From the NCBI RefSeq assembly GCF_028372415.1, contig NC_092872.1:513174224-513238223 (forward strand): a stretch of DNA of 64,000 bases, read 5' to 3'. Under the pieces are notes generated by a model. It saw nothing but the letters and a program-made list of their open reading frames with translations, made no database searches and was not told the origin of the DNA. Each line of letters begins with the position of its first letter. The stretch's first letter is position 1. The position numbers and the translations under genes were made by a program. This DNA is from Notamacropus eugenii. Its lineage: Eukaryota; Chordata; Mammalia; Diprotodontia; Macropodidae. Of this stretch, positions 24,881 through 46,849 are shown one piece after another.

Positions 24881-25116
24881 AAATTCTGGATTCCTGGATC
24901 TAGACTGTATGAACTTGAAAATAGTGATGTTCTAGGTACCAATTTGGATTAAAATCAAAGATGAGAATTTTTCATGATCCATTTGTTTTCTAATGAAAAG
25001 GGACAGATGAGGTTTACTATCTAATATGTAAAAATATTTTTTAAAATTGTATTTAATAGTTCATCATCATCAATATCTCTGATACATTTTGAGTAATGAA
25101 AAGCTAATATGTATAT

Positions 25117-25160
25117 AGGGTGGTCCCAAAAGTTATACTAAGACTTCTGGGACATCCTTT
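25117..25160. mobile_element. Miniature mariner-like remnant (44 bp)
   Basis: AGGGTGGTCCCAAAAGT at 25117-25133 is inverted, with mismatches, at 25143-25159 (ACTTCTGGGACATCCTT). TA dinucleotides lie at both edges. Mariner MITEs in mammals often carry GGGTGTCCCAAAAGT-type ends. Only about 10 bp lie between the ends. Confidence 0.5.
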
Positions 25161-25174
25161 ATAGTGTTTTTGAA

Positions 25175-25370
25175 GTAGCACTTTACATAACCTCATCAAT
25201 GTCACCACAGCCTGGTAAAGTAGGTACTACAAGTGGTGATACTCTGTTTTACAGATTAAAGAATTTAAGGCTCAGAGAAGTTAAACAAATTACTCAAACA
25301 CCTCATAACTAGCAGTGGACAGAGGTGATTTGAACCCAAAGTTCAGAACCCCATGTTCTACTACCTTTTT
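25175..25370 (-). repeat. MIR SINE, antisense
   Basis: AGCACTTTACATAACCTCAT, TGTTTTACAGATTAAAGAAT, TCATAACTAGCAGTGGACAG, GATTTGAACCCAAAGTTCAG: a full reversed MIR. Confidence 0.7.
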
Positions 25371-25854
25371 TTTCCATCCTTTTCATTATATCTGTTTAGC
25401 TGTGCTTCAGAAATACAGCAGGTGTCAGCAATGTGGCAATCAGATTAATTTGTTATACTAAGACCTGCCCAAATTGTGCTTTTCATCAAACATTGTGCAA
25501 TCTTGCATTTGTTGATTTTTAAGATCTACAGATTCAGAATTACTGGTATTATATTTAGTAATGCACCAGTTTATAAAAAATTAATCTAAAAGAAGCAGAT
25601 TTATTTTTCAGGTACTTTATATTAATATAAGATTTCAAAGAATATCTTGTAATGAGTACAAAATTTTGTCTCCTTTTGTTTGTTAGGATTATATAAGTAA
25701 ACTATTATGTGTCACAGTATGCAGTTATATTGGTTAACCACATACCTTTGTCATAAGGTATAAAGGCTGAGGGTCGTGTGTCTTCATTTACTTGAACCTT
25801 ATTTAGAATCTTGTATAGTTGGGGAAATTTTTTCTTATGTTTATATTATTACTT

Positions 25855-25905
25855 CAGCAAACATTAAGCACCTGCTGTGTGCGAGGAATTATGGTGATAG
25901 TTTTA
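25855..25905 (-). mobile_element. L2 3' terminus fragment, antisense
   Basis: CAGCAAACATTAAGCACCTG and CTGTGTGCGAGGAATTATGG. Confidence 0.5.
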
Positions 25906-26749
25906 CTTGTCTGTAATCCTAAACTCTTAACATACAGAATATTTTACATCATGTTTTCCTTTCTCCCAATTATTTAATTATCCAGAAAGGTTTATCATGA
26001 AAGATTTGTGCAATTTAGGTTATATTATACATATGGAAAAATCTAATGAATCTGGAAAGAGGTGATTGGCGACCGTGCCACCATTTACTAGACCATTAAG
26101 TGTATTTACTTAGAATTGGTGTATTATTTTTAAACAACTAAGCTTTTGTCTTGAAGCTCTGATATATTTGTATTGTTAAAGGTATTCTTCAGTATTTACT
26201 GGTCTGTTTGGCACACATCAGTGGTGTGGAATGTGAAGTATACAACAACTTTACAATTCAAAGAATTGACTTCTAGTATATATATACAATTATACTGACT
26301 ACCAGGGGGTGTGTGTGTTTGTGTATTTCATGAGATTGAGAGAAAGGAGTTGTCCTTATGAATTTGACAGAGTGCTGATTATAAACTATTTTATAGCAGC
26401 TTTAGAGTATGATTTCCTTTTTATTATACTCTGGGAATAGCAAGTGTCAGATGGCAACCACAAATAGCAAAGTAGAGAAATACTGATATGTTTTAATTTA
26501 TTGAAATTTGATTTTAGGTATATAATACTTAAATTCTGCCACCAATATAAAAACAAGGCCAAAATTTCAGCATAGTATATTAGTCTGACCATTGACTAAC
26601 ACCACCACCCCCTACTCCCTTCCAAACAGAGGTTTATTTAAAAGAAAAAATACATAGGTACACACAAGGGCTCAGAAGTACCGTTCAAGGTTTTTCTTCC
26701 CCCTTGTTTGAGTTTTAGGGTGACCTCTTTTTAAATGGGGAGGAGGTGG

Positions 26750-26965
26750 AATATAGGAAGAGCATTGATTACAGCAGTTGCAGTTATCTAGGAGGTATAA
26801 CAGAGTGGCTGAATTTTACAGAATTTTTGCAGATGAGCAAAACGAGGCCCAGAGGATAGAAATTACCTTTGCCCAACATCATATTACTAGTTAATTAAGG
26901 AGTTTGGGTTGGGGGAGCTTGCGACTGAGGTCCCACAGTTCAGTGTTCTTCTTTTTATAGTCTCT
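26750..26965 (-). repeat. MIR/CORE-SINE-like repeat, antisense
   Basis: GCAGATGAGCAAAACGAGGC, CCTTTGCCCAACATCATATT, GACTGAGGTCCCACAGTTCA. Confidence 0.5.
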
Positions 26966-27181
26966 CCTCCCCCTCCCTCAATTTATGATGTGAGGTAGCC
27001 AAGATTTTTATAAAGCAAGGCATTTTCTACTTGTTCAAGTTCTGATATCTGAATCCTCTTTAAACTACTTTTATATGATATTATATTAACACAGATTTTT
27101 GAAAATATTGTTCATGGCTTGAGTATGCCCAAATTACGCTTGGGGATAGGGACCATATCTGTGATCTCATTAGTATAGAGA

Positions 27182-27520
27182 AGTCCTGGTTGAAGAAATT
27201 ACTTCTTGCCAACGCAGGCTGTTTAGTCTAGAGCAGAGGTGTCAAACACTGGGAGATAATTAACAAAATATATAAAAATACAATAGGGCATAGATAAACG
27301 TTATTATGTGGTTTTATGTCGTGATGCAGCCAGGAATCGTTATGTATGATTTAGTGGCTCCTGTTTCTGTCAGAGTTTGACACAACTGATTTAAAGCACT
27401 GAGAGATTAAGTGCCTTGTCCAGGGGTTTTAAACCCATTGTGTGTCAGAGATTGTACTTGAACCCAAGTCTTCTGGTCCTTGTAGCCCTCTGTCCACTGC
27501 ACCAAATTGTCTCTTGTAAA
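27182..27520 (-). repeat. CORE-SINE, antisense, interrupted by a hAT element
   Basis: The left part (27182-27233, GTCCTGGTTGAAGAAATTAC, GCCAACGCAGGC) and right part (27389-27520, CACTGAGAGATTAAGTGCC, GAACCCAAGTCTTCTGGTCC, TCCACTGCACC) belong to one reversed SINE. The hAT-like element at 27234-27388 separates them. Confidence 0.6.
27234..27388. mobile_element. Non-autonomous hAT-like element, 155 bp
   Basis: Terminal inverted repeats are CAGAGGTGTCAAAC (27234-27247) and GTTTGACACAACTG (27375-27388), with 12 of 14 positions paired. The 8-bp flanks GTCTAGAG and ATTTAAAG agree at 5 of 8 positions, and both fit the hAT target pattern nTnnnnAn. The interior is AT-rich and non-coding. Confidence 0.7.
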
Positions 27521-27614
27521 CAGAAATGCCCATGTCATAATAGTTGTGTGTTCTTTTAAAAAGGATTGTATCTGAAGTATGGTCTGTCAACTCTTTACAT
27601 AAAGGAATTGTTAT

Positions 27615-27820
27615 GAGGGAAAGAACAGTGGACTAGGACTCTGAAGATCTTGGATTCAAATTCTAGTTCTGCTAATGCTGTAGATTAATCACTTAATCCT
27701 TCCAGTCTTTCTGTCTTTAAATTGGGTATTAATACTTTTACTCCTTACCTCTTTCAGGGGTATATTGTGGGTATAGCACACTATAAACCTTAAGGTACTA
27801 CATAGTAATGATTTATTATG
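27615..27820 (+). repeat. MIR-like SINE
   Basis: GGGAAAGAACAGTGGACTAG head, GGATTCAAATTCTAGTTCTG B-box, AGCACACTATAAACCTTAAG tail. A short reversed SINE trace (AGATGAGAAAACTGAGGCAC) follows at 27830-27895. Confidence 0.65.
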
Positions 27821-28234
27821 GTTTGGTCTAGGGAACTAAGTTAGCATGTCTAGTCCAAATTCCCTACTTGACAGATGAGAAAACTGAGGCACATTTTTTT
27901 TTAGGGTATTACTCCCCTGGGATCTGAAACTTTTGGCACAGGCTAATCTTCACTATAAAAATTCAGTTCTAATTGATTAAATCTGCACACTTATTATAGA
28001 TATTAAAAACTTTTTAAATTCTCTACAGATTTTTTAGATTACTAGAACAGCGGTTCCACATGACAGAGTTTGTGACAAAGCAAGAACTAGAACACAGGTG
28101 TCTTGTATATTAAGTACTGAATACTATATACAAAGTATTCTTCATTATACTAGGACCTTCCACCATATATCACTGGCTTATTTTGGGGATTCCTACAAAG
28201 GAAAATTTGAGGCATTGAGATAGGTATTTTAAGT

Positions 28235-29340
28235 TTAGTAAGCATTTATCACGGGTTGTAGAGTGCACTGTTCAAGGCACTAGGGCAATAAAGAATAAAC
28301 ATGACATAATTCTTGCTGTCTAGGAGTTTACAGTTTAGTAGCTTGTTAAGGTACTTATTACAACATTACAAGTTAGCTTGTGATGAATGTGAAAGAGGTC
28401 AAACATGTGTAAGAGATTGGGGAGGAGAAGGGATCACTTCTAGCTGAGAGAAGTTAGGATGTATTTCTTCAAGGAGGTAACATCGAACCTGGGACTTAAA
28501 GAAGGAGGATTCACCAGACAGGGGTTGTGGAGGCCTTCTATTGCATGAAACATGAGAAGTATTTGGCTTATAATATAGTGTGTGGGAAGGCAGATTCTAT
28601 GATTTAAGTCTGGAGAGGTAGATGAGAATTATTGTGAAGGACCTTAAATGCAAGGATAAAAGCTTCATTATTTTGTCTTGTAGGTAGGCCATGGAGAGCT
28701 GCTAAAGGTCTTTGAGCAAGAGAATGACAGGATTAAATTTACTCACTAGGACTAAAATTTTTTTTATAGAAAGGATGAATTGGAGAGGGGAAAGGGTTGG
28801 AACAGGCAGGGAAAGGAGAGTTGAAGAGGGGGATCACAATGGAGGAAGTAGAAAGGCCTGGTGAATACTGCTAAAGGGGAGCTGAAATGACTTAGCAGCT
28901 GTTGTATTTGAGGAGGAGGGAGGAATCAACTCTGATTGTATGGTTTTGTCCTTGGATGTGTAAGAAAATAGTTATACTCTCATCTGAGAAGGGTGAAGAT
29001 AGGCAGGGCAAGCTTAGGTGGGCAAGGGATGGGTTCAGTTTTAGAGCATTAGACAATCAGGTGAAGGTATCTACCAGGCAATTGGAAATATGGGAATAGA
29101 GCTCAGGAGTTAAAAATGCAGATTGGGAGTTACTTGTATAAGAAGAGAATTAAAGTCATGGGAGTCTACTAGGGGCTGCAGAGAAGGAAGCGAAGGCCAA
29201 GTTAAGTAGAGAGCCTTGGCTGGGGGGGGGGGGGGGGATGAATGGAATAATCAGTGAAGGAGGAGAAAAATGTAAGATACAGCCAATACTGAAGGAAGAA
29301 AGAGGGGTGTGGTCATCAGTGTCAAGGACAGATAAAGGTT
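28235..29340 (-). mobile_element. Old antisense LINE-like repeat (L2 terminus plus unassigned purine-rich part)
   Basis: 28235-28340 shows the reversed L2 terminus (AGTAAGCATTTATCACGGGT, AGGCACTAGGGCAATAAAG, TAGGAGTTTACAGTTTAG). 28480-28750 keeps reversed L2-like blocks (GGACTTAAAGAAGGAGGATT, GGACCTTAAATGCAAGGATA, GAGCAAGAGAATGACAGGAT). 28750-29340 is purine-rich and looks like the same type of old interspersed repeat, but I cannot assign it. ORFs in it are not genes. Confidence 0.5.
29222..29237 (+). repeat. G16 homopolymer
   Basis: Sixteen consecutive G in intron 1. It is likely length-variable and prone to sequencing error. Confidence 0.9.
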
Positions 29341-30764
29341 AACAGAATTACTGCTCAAAAAACAAAAACAATGTGGACTAAAATGCTAAAATTTGAGTGG
29401 ACTCTTGGCTTACATGTTCTAGAAGGAAGTAGCCAGGAGCCAGACAGGAAAATTTTTCATGTTGAATGGCTGTTCTAGTAATCTAAAAAAGTTGGAGAGA
29501 ATTTAAAAAGTTTTTAATATCTATAATAAATGTGCAGATTTAATCAATTGGAATTGAATATATACAGTGAAGATTAGCTTAAACCAAAAGTTTCAGATCT
29601 AAGAGCCTTAAAAATATTATTTACCCTAGCCAGTGCATAATACATATTAAAGAGGAGGTGTAGCTTCTTCAACTAGTAGAGGAAAACTGAACAAAATTTG
29701 ATATGTGAATTACTATATCCTATTTTATTTTAAATATAATTTTACAGAGTAATTTATTTTTATAACTTGTCTGTAGTTTATGTAGAGACACTTCTTCAAC
29801 CAGAAAGGTTAGTTGTCATTTTCCAAAAATGGTATGTGATTTTAGGTGTTGCTTATCTCTTAAGAAATTGTTTAGTGCCTGAAACTTGTAGTATTATAAT
29901 AGAATTACTTAGTAACATCTGAATCAATTGTAGGTTCCAACTTGACCAAAATAGGTTAAACTATTTTTTTACTTGAGTGGAATCTTTAAGAAAAGGTGAT
30001 TTCTATATGGAAACAGACAGGTATTATTGATGGTTCAGTATTGATCAGTCACTGTACTCTGCAAGCAATTAATTGTTTATTATGTGTATAGGGCCTAGGG
30101 TAGGGTTTGGATTTAAATTTCCTCCACTCTGCTGCACCTCAAGAGTGGCTGGGAAGGAGCAGGGTGATAGTAGGAGTGGGCTTCATCCCTCCCTACCACA
30201 ACCCTGAACCCAGGGGCTCCCATGCAAAGTCTGGATCTGGATTTCATCCAAAAGTATAGCAAAACTAAGCATCTGAATTTCTAGATAGCTTTATAGGACA
30301 TCGTTAAAGGTTAAAGTAAATACTATGTTCTAATTTTATATTAAGAGTATACTTTTCTTGATTTGAACACTGAGCAACTCAAAACACCTGATTTTCTTTC
30401 CTTCCTTCGCTTTTATCTAAAGCAGTATGTGTAACCACTTTATTTAACTTGTTGCACCATATAAAATTAATTTATTAGAATCTAGATTTAATAAGTTCCT
30501 TATTATGAAAGTCTCTAAAAGGCTATAGTCAGAAAGATAGTGGTAAATATTGGAGTAAAAAGGATTATGAATCCACCAACATTTCAGTTACACTTATATG
30601 TATGACCATATGTTATATCTTGCTAATGTGTTAGGGAGGGAAGACCAAATGGAAAAACCCATTCTCACAGGATATAATGTATAAGTGTCTATAGTAGTTT
30701 TGAGTTTTCTGTCTACTTTTAAAAAATGATTTACTCTAAACTAATGTTTCTGTTTGTTTTTCTC
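29341..30764. other. 3' part of intron 1, no recognisable feature
   Basis: AT-rich sequence up to the pyrimidine tract of exon 2. Nothing supportable was seen. Confidence 0.45.
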
Positions 30765-30771
30765 TTAATAG

Positions 30772-41575
<10,804 letters not shown>

Positions 41576-41599
41576 TTTTTTTTGCGGGGGGGGAAAAAG
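41576..41599 (+). other. ZNF217: ZNF217 exon 5, 3' UTR part with a donor 24 nt after the stop
   Basis: The stop codon is followed by a T run, a G run and then AAAAAG|GTAAGC, a strong donor with the intron at 41600. Because the junction is only 24 nt past the stop, it should not trigger nonsense-mediated decay under the 50-55-nt rule. If the donor is not used, the 3' UTR simply continues into the following sequence. Confidence 0.7.
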
Positions 41600-42758
41600 G
41601 TAAGCATATGTTTTAGTTATATGTACTTTGAATTCTCTATAAAATTCAATGTGATGAAACCCATTTGTAATTATTTTATGCTAAATCTAATTTGTTCAGT
41701 TAAATAATGCTAATTTTGAAATTAAATCATTGAATTTTAAGAAACAAACAATTAGGTCAGGCTTTCAAAGTCTGTGCACACTCTGAATAACATTTGACTG
41801 CTTTACTTTTCAGCTTCACCAGCTCTTTACTTATTTCTTTAAATTAGACCAAGTTATAAAAAATCAATGTTTAAGTAGAATGCAGATTTTTTAAAAATTA
41901 CATAAAATATGGGAGTTAATTTTGTTCTTAGATTGCATGTGTTATGTTAATCAGATAATGAATGCTGCCCGTAAAGTAGTCCAAGAGCAACCTCAAGTGG
42001 TGTTTTAACAAGGCACAGGATATGATACTTACTTTGGGCTTCTTAAGGATTCTTTTAACGATGAGGGTGAATGACTGAAGAGGGCTCCGTGGAGAACCAG
42101 CATTCTAATATGACTTGTTACACAGATGTAGTTAAGCAGTTCAAATTACATCTCATGAAACATACTCTGTAGTCATTCTGACGTGATTAGTCTGTAAAGC
42201 AAGTGATTAGCTTTGTTCTTCTCTGTCAGTTAGAACAATATTCTGCTGTACCCAGCTGCTATTTGGCCTTGTTTTCAACTCTAGAAAGAGTTTTAGAAAT
42301 ATTAGGTTTTAGGCATATTCAGCCTCCATCATTTGGAAGAAAGATTATACCACATTCAAGTTTTTCTTTTAATATTATTCTTTCAGTTAAGTATTTAACC
42401 CTGGTCCATTCTATAAATTTTCTATCTTCAATGCCTGTGCCTTCAAAGTGTAGCATAAGGGGTAATTGTATATTTCCCTTGGCCTCTGTTCAGCCAATAC
42501 TGTTAGTTTTAAGTGCTTAATCTTTCTTTAACCACTTCTAAGTAACTAGTGAGTCTGTAACAAAATACTTCAGTACATATAGTTCCACTTCTACTTTACA
42601 AATTTCTAATTGCATCTTCCATCATTCACTTGTAAGACTTAGAGTGTCATTAAAATTTTTTTGGCTATTTTTCTTAGTTTTGTTCAGTTACCATTATTAA
42701 AATTGTTACCATTATTGTGTAATTCCATCTTAATCAGTTTTCTTTTTCTACCCCCTAG
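41600..42758 (+). other. ZNF217: Probable 3' UTR intron of ZNF217
   Basis: The interval starts GTAAGC and ends in a long pyrimidine tract with CCCCCTAG at 42751-42758. Both signals are strong. No repeat is obvious inside it. It is unique AT-rich sequence, so it could also be kept as 3' UTR in some transcripts. Confidence 0.65.
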
Positions 42759-42923
42759 GTCTTATAAAGACATAAGTACATATTCTCTGTGGAATTACCT
42801 TCAGTTCATCCTTTGAGAAAATGAATGGTGAAAGCTACTGAAATAAGCTGTGATTGTACTGTATATATAAAGAACACTACAGTTTTATAATGTTGGTTCT
42901 GTTTAAAATTTGTACCAAATAGC

Positions 42924-42929
42924 AATAAA
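42924..42929 (+). terminator. Proximal poly(A) signal AATAAA
   Basis: A canonical hexamer 166 nt into exon 6, followed within 40 nt by GT-rich sequence (GTTGGAAAAGTTGGGTTG). It would give a short 3' UTR lacking both predicted miRNA sites. Confidence 0.55.
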
Positions 42930-43786
42930 AATTGTAGTTGGAAAAGTTGGGTTGTAAAAGTGGAGAATGTATATCTCTATTTTGACCTTGAATAATATTT
43001 TTTTTAGAATTGACCAAATATTAAGTAGTTTTTTGAAATACTTGAGCGCTGCTGAAAAGTAACTGGGGGAGGGAGGGAGTATATAATGCTTGCACCTCAG
43101 GTAAAATTTTGTAAATATCTGTTGGAAAACTTATTTGTTTCTAGATACTGTGGTTCTCTCCCTCCTTCTCCCCCATGTTCCCTTGCTCCTTCCAAGGTAG
43201 CTCAACGTTTTGAGCAGTTTCTGATCTTGTGCTTTTTCAGTTAGGATAGGTTTTATTTTAAAACAAATTTCCAATGATCTGTATGATATCAAATCCTAGG
43301 CAGTCTAACATTGCAAATGTTAATGTCTTTATGCAAATTGACGTGAGTACACCTAACTGAAGTATTGACCCTCTCTACCAGTTTGTGCTACATGTTATAG
43401 TAAGATCATTTTTGAATTTTCAGTTCCTTTTTATTGCAAATTATTTCAGCATGTTAGCTGAGAGAGATACATTACTTGTTACTAGCTGTTTCATGGTTTG
43501 TAAATTGTCCTGGAACCACCAGACTACTTTATTTGGTGACTTTTTTTTATTGATGGGGTGTGGTGGTTATGTGGGATTTTTAAGTATGTCTCTACTGAGA
43601 ACTCTTTGCTCTGAGCAGACAAATCTTTGCTAATAGTGAACAAAGTAATATGTGGAATTTATTTAAATTTGTTTTCTATCAAACTAAAATCATTTTTAAA
43701 AAAAATTGACATGTCATATATACTCAAATTGGTAAAGTTTGAGTGCAAAATTATAAATATCTTACAATATGGGGAAGCTATTTTAA

Positions 43787-43792
43787 AATAAA
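43787..43792 (+). terminator. Intermediate poly(A) signal AATAAA
   Basis: A canonical hexamer about 1.03 kb into exon 6, followed by TTTTGGTGTATC and TTATGTTTGTATTT, which is a reasonable downstream element. Use is not shown. Confidence 0.45.
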
Positions 43793-44449
43793 AGACTTTT
43801 GGTGTATCTTATGTTTGTATTTAGAGATCTCTTGGCGTTCCTGGAATCTTAGTTAACTGAAGACGTATTGAAGTTAATTGTAGACACATTGATTCTAAAT
43901 AAGAAATTGCCCACTGTTCAGAGGGGTTTTAGAAAAGGGATCATCTGTTGTTTCCCTTCCTCTATCACAACCCTACCCCCATCCTTTTTTTGTGTGTTTT
44001 TTTGTTTTGAAATGACAAGGTTTTTCTCTAATGCTCATTCAACTTTTTAAAAGGAGGGCAGCCACCAGCCAGCAAAACTGATGTATTGGATATTTTAACT
44101 TTTGCTCATAGTTACCTCTACTTGTAGCCAGTGGCTGAAGATGTATTACTTCAGTGTATATACATGGCTTTGGCTTCCATGTTGTATTTTAGTAAGAAAC
44201 TGTTTCAAATATTTTTGCACTGTTAGGTTTTTTTACCCTGCCCTTCTCTTCCACATAGAAAGTGTAAATGTCCTATAGTAGCAAAACCTAGAAATAATCT
44301 TGTTTTCATTATGCAACATAAGACATCCTTGATGTATGTCTTAACTCCTGGGTTAAAGGGGACCTAATTAAGATCTGTCAACTGGCATTGTAATGAAGTG
44401 CTGTGTATCAGGAAATTGTACACTATTTACCTTTTTTCCTGTTCATAAG

Positions 44450-44457
44450 CTGAGCCA
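44450..44457 (+). promoter_or_regulatory. miR-24 8-mer seed match in the ZNF217 3' UTR
   Basis: CTGAGCCA pairs with positions 2-8 of miR-24-3p with A opposite position 1. ZNF217 is a reported miR-24 target in human. An 8-mer also occurs by chance about once per 65 kb, so conservation would be needed. Confidence 0.45.
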
Positions 44458-44805
44458 TATGTACATAATCTAGATTTTGTTTTCATAGTTTTGCACTTTT
44501 TTATAGCCTATTTTTCAAAAAGAACACATTTGGAAGGTGGTTGGCCTAATATTTGCCTGATTTGCTGAGTCTTACAGAATGCATACCATAAGGATATTCA
44601 AATCTTAAAGGGGTTGTGTGACAGAGGGCTGAAATTTAAATTTATAAAAAAAAATTACCAAATCTATTTGAAAACAATCAATTCATGTTATGCTGCAATT
44701 TTCAGGGGTTTTCAGATTTTTTTCCTTTTTTAACCACATTTCTTAAATGCATAACAAATGTCAATAATTCCACAGCCCTGTACTTCAAAGTACTCTTTTG
44801 CCCAT

Positions 44806-44813
44806 CAGTATTA
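44806..44813 (+). promoter_or_regulatory. miR-200b/c/429 8-mer seed match in the ZNF217 3' UTR
   Basis: CAGTATTA is the full 8-mer site for miR-200b/c/429. ZNF217 is a reported miR-200c target together with ZEB1, so the match is in the expected place. Confidence 0.5.
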
Positions 44814-45029
44814 ACTATTGGGATACTACTGGTTTTGTATTTTTTTTCCTTTAAGATAACAGTGCATTTATATAGAGGTACAATTTGTTGGAATTTTGTT
44901 TATATTTATTTCATTCCAGTTTGATTTATTTTAATTGTTAAAACTTAAGTTTGTCAAGCAGTAGACATTACTCGTTTAATTTATGATATATTTCAGTTTA
45001 GTCAAGGTATGTTATTATATGTGGATGTA

Positions 45030-45035
45030 AATATA
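45030..45035 (+). terminator. Candidate distal poly(A) signal AATATA
   Basis: A variant hexamer followed by GGTGTTTTGC and a T-rich stretch, at the end of the repeat-free block. It is weak by sequence alone. Confidence 0.25.
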
Positions 45036-45070
45036 GATTTGGTGTTTTGCAATTTTGGCTTCTGGTCTTT

Positions 45071-45525
45071 ATTCAGCACTATACTGACTTGTAATTTTTT
45101 TTCTGAACTTCCACTTAACAAATGATATGTCAGAACTAAGCTAAAGCTGCCTTTGTGCTTGAATCTATGATTGAAGAGAATACTTGTTTGTATGCAAACT
45201 GAATAGTTTGAAGATCCTATTTTACCACACTGGCAGATGACACATAACTAGGAGAGAGATAGTTAACACTGAATGAGGTTAAGTTTGAGAAAGATATTGA
45301 TAGCCCAGAATGGTTGACTGAATTTAAATAAGATGCAATTTACATAGACATAAATGTAAAACTATACTTCAAATTAAAAAAAACAAAACAAAACCCTGCC
45401 CTAAGTGGGGTGAAACAAGTGTAGCTATATAGAAGTTTGAAAAGAATCTGGGGATCTTAGTGGGCTACAAGCTCTATATGACATAGCAGGCAAGATAGCC
45501 AATGTGATGGTAGGTTACATTGAGA
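45071..45525. other. No recognisable feature
   Basis: Transition from the repeat-free 3' UTR to the downstream repeat field. Nothing can be assigned. Confidence 0.4.
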
Positions 45526-45529
45526 GACA

Positions 45530-45750
45530 GGGATATAATGGAAAATCCATTGATAGCACTTTGAGAAAGCAGAGACGTGGATTGGAATCTTATTTCTGAT
45601 AGTTGTATGACCATATTCAATTCACTGCACTGGGCTTGTCTCCTCATTTATAAAATGATTGCTTCTCTTGTCATGTTGTAAGGAACAAATCAGATATATT
45701 GGAAAACAATGTTAAAACCTTAAAGTGCTATGTAAAGGTAAGATGATTGT
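45530..45750 (+). repeat. MIR SINE
   Basis: GTGGATTGGAATCTTATTTC, TGTCTCCTCATTTATAAAAT, AACCTTAAAGTGCTATGTAA. Confidence 0.65.
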
Positions 45751-45969
45751 GTTCAGAAAAAGGCAGGGTCCCTCTGTGACCAGATTTCAAACACTGTTCA
45801 TTTGTGGGCATCTTATTTTAGGAAGGGCATTGCTAAGTTGGAGAGTAGCCCAAAAGTTGAAGGGCCTTGAGAACAAGCCATAATGAGTAGTTGAACTGAA
45901 GATGTTTTAGTCTGGGGAAAAGATGTTAAGAAGTGTTGTGTAAAAGATGGTTTAGACATTTTCTGCTTA

Positions 45970-46235
45970 ATACAGGATTACAAATTTAGAGCTAGAATGA
46001 ATTTGAAATGTTATTTGGTCCAGCCTACCCACTTTACAGATTAAGGAAACAGGTCAGGGAGGTTAGGGTGACTTTCCTCAGGTCACTAAGCACCTGCTGT
46101 GTGCCAAGCATTGTGCTAGGTGTTGGGATAAAGTTTACAAGATAATACAGAGACTTTAAGTGGCAGAGCTAGTATTTGAGCCTAGGTTCTCAACTCAAAA
46201 TGCAGTGCTCTTTCCACAGTACCATTCTACCCTCT
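45970..46235 (-). repeat. MIR/CORE-SINE, antisense, with an L2 terminus nested inside
   Basis: The SINE parts are 45970-46086 (GGTCCAGCCTACCCACTTTA, TTTCCTCAGGTCACT) and 46153-46235 (AAGTGGCAGAGCTAGTATTT, CTCTTTCCACAGTACCATTC). Between them 46087-46152 is a reversed L2 terminus (AAGCACCTGCTGTGTGCCAA, GTGCTAGGTGTTGGGATAAA). Confidence 0.65.
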
Positions 46236-46308
46236 CTACTTTTTTTCTTGAAGTTATTAGTACTGAAAGTAGTGGAGACAGATTTATGTTTAATACAAAG
46301 GGAAAATC

Positions 46309-46540
46309 AACAATTATTGCCCAACTCTTTGTGACCCCATTTGGGTTTTCTTTGCAAAGATACTAGAGTGGTTTGCTTTTTCCTTCTCCAGCTTATTTTA
46401 CAGATGAGGAAACTGAGGCAAACAGGGTGAAGTGACTTATTTAGGGTCACACAGCTAGTAAGTGTCTGAGGCTGGATTTGAACTCTGGTCTTCCTGATTC
46501 CAGACCTGGCGTTCTATCCACTGTGCCATTTAGCTGCTCT
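46309..46540 (-). repeat. RTE-tailed tRNA-SINE (MAR1-like), antisense
   Basis: TTGTGACCCCATTTGGGTTT, TTTTACAGATGAGGAAACTG, GGTCACACAGCTAGTAAGTG, TCTATCCACTGTGCCATTTA. It is well preserved. Confidence 0.85.
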
Positions 46541-46849
46541 AAACCAACAATTAAAACTGTCCAAAAGTGGAATTAGGATATTAGAAATTAAGATTAGCTT
46601 TAGGGTACTGAGTTCCCTCTTAGTGGAAGTTTCCAAAGTGAGACTGGATAAACTCTTGTTGGGTAATGATTCACTAGGCTTGTTAGGTCTGTTCAGAAAG
46701 TGCTTTTAACCTGAAAAGTTCGATAGAAATATGGGCTGATGACACGAACAAAGAATGTTTTAGAATCATTGATCGGGCACTGGTGTATAGGATTTAAGGG
46801 GGTGAAAGCCAGTCTTATAATTACAGCAGCTTCTTCATTTCTCCTTCAG
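46541..46849. other. No recognisable feature
   Basis: Nothing supportable was seen between the SINE and the L1-like block. Confidence 0.4.

Larger units (their letters stand above)
16460..30771 (+). other. ZNF217: ZNF217 intron 1 (14.3 kb)
   Basis: The intron runs from GTGAGC at 16460 to TTAATAG ending at 30771. It splits into three parts: a GC-rich continuation of the island to about 17.2 kb, a repeat-poor stretch from 17.2 to 24.7 kb, and a tail with SINE, L2-like, hAT and mariner remnants. Long first introns with regulatory content are common in genes with CpG-island promoters. No exon-like ORF with good splice signals and similarity to a known protein was seen inside it. Confidence 0.65.
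42759..45070 (+). other. ZNF217: ZNF217 exon 6, 3' UTR (3' end unresolved)
   Basis: This is 2.3 kb of unique, AT-rich, repeat-free sequence between a strong acceptor and the downstream repeat field. It contains AATAAA at 42924 and 43787, and a weak AATATA at 45030 followed by a GT/T-rich stretch. 8-mer target matches for miR-24 (44450-44457) and miR-200b/c/429 (44806-44813) favour a long 3' UTR reaching at least 44.8 kb. Where transcripts end cannot be fixed from sequence. Confidence 0.6.

Noticed and set aside
42203..42520. 105-codon ORF between exons 5 and 6
   Set aside because: It lies in the 3' UTR intron, has no recognisable domain, and does not continue the ZNF217 frame.
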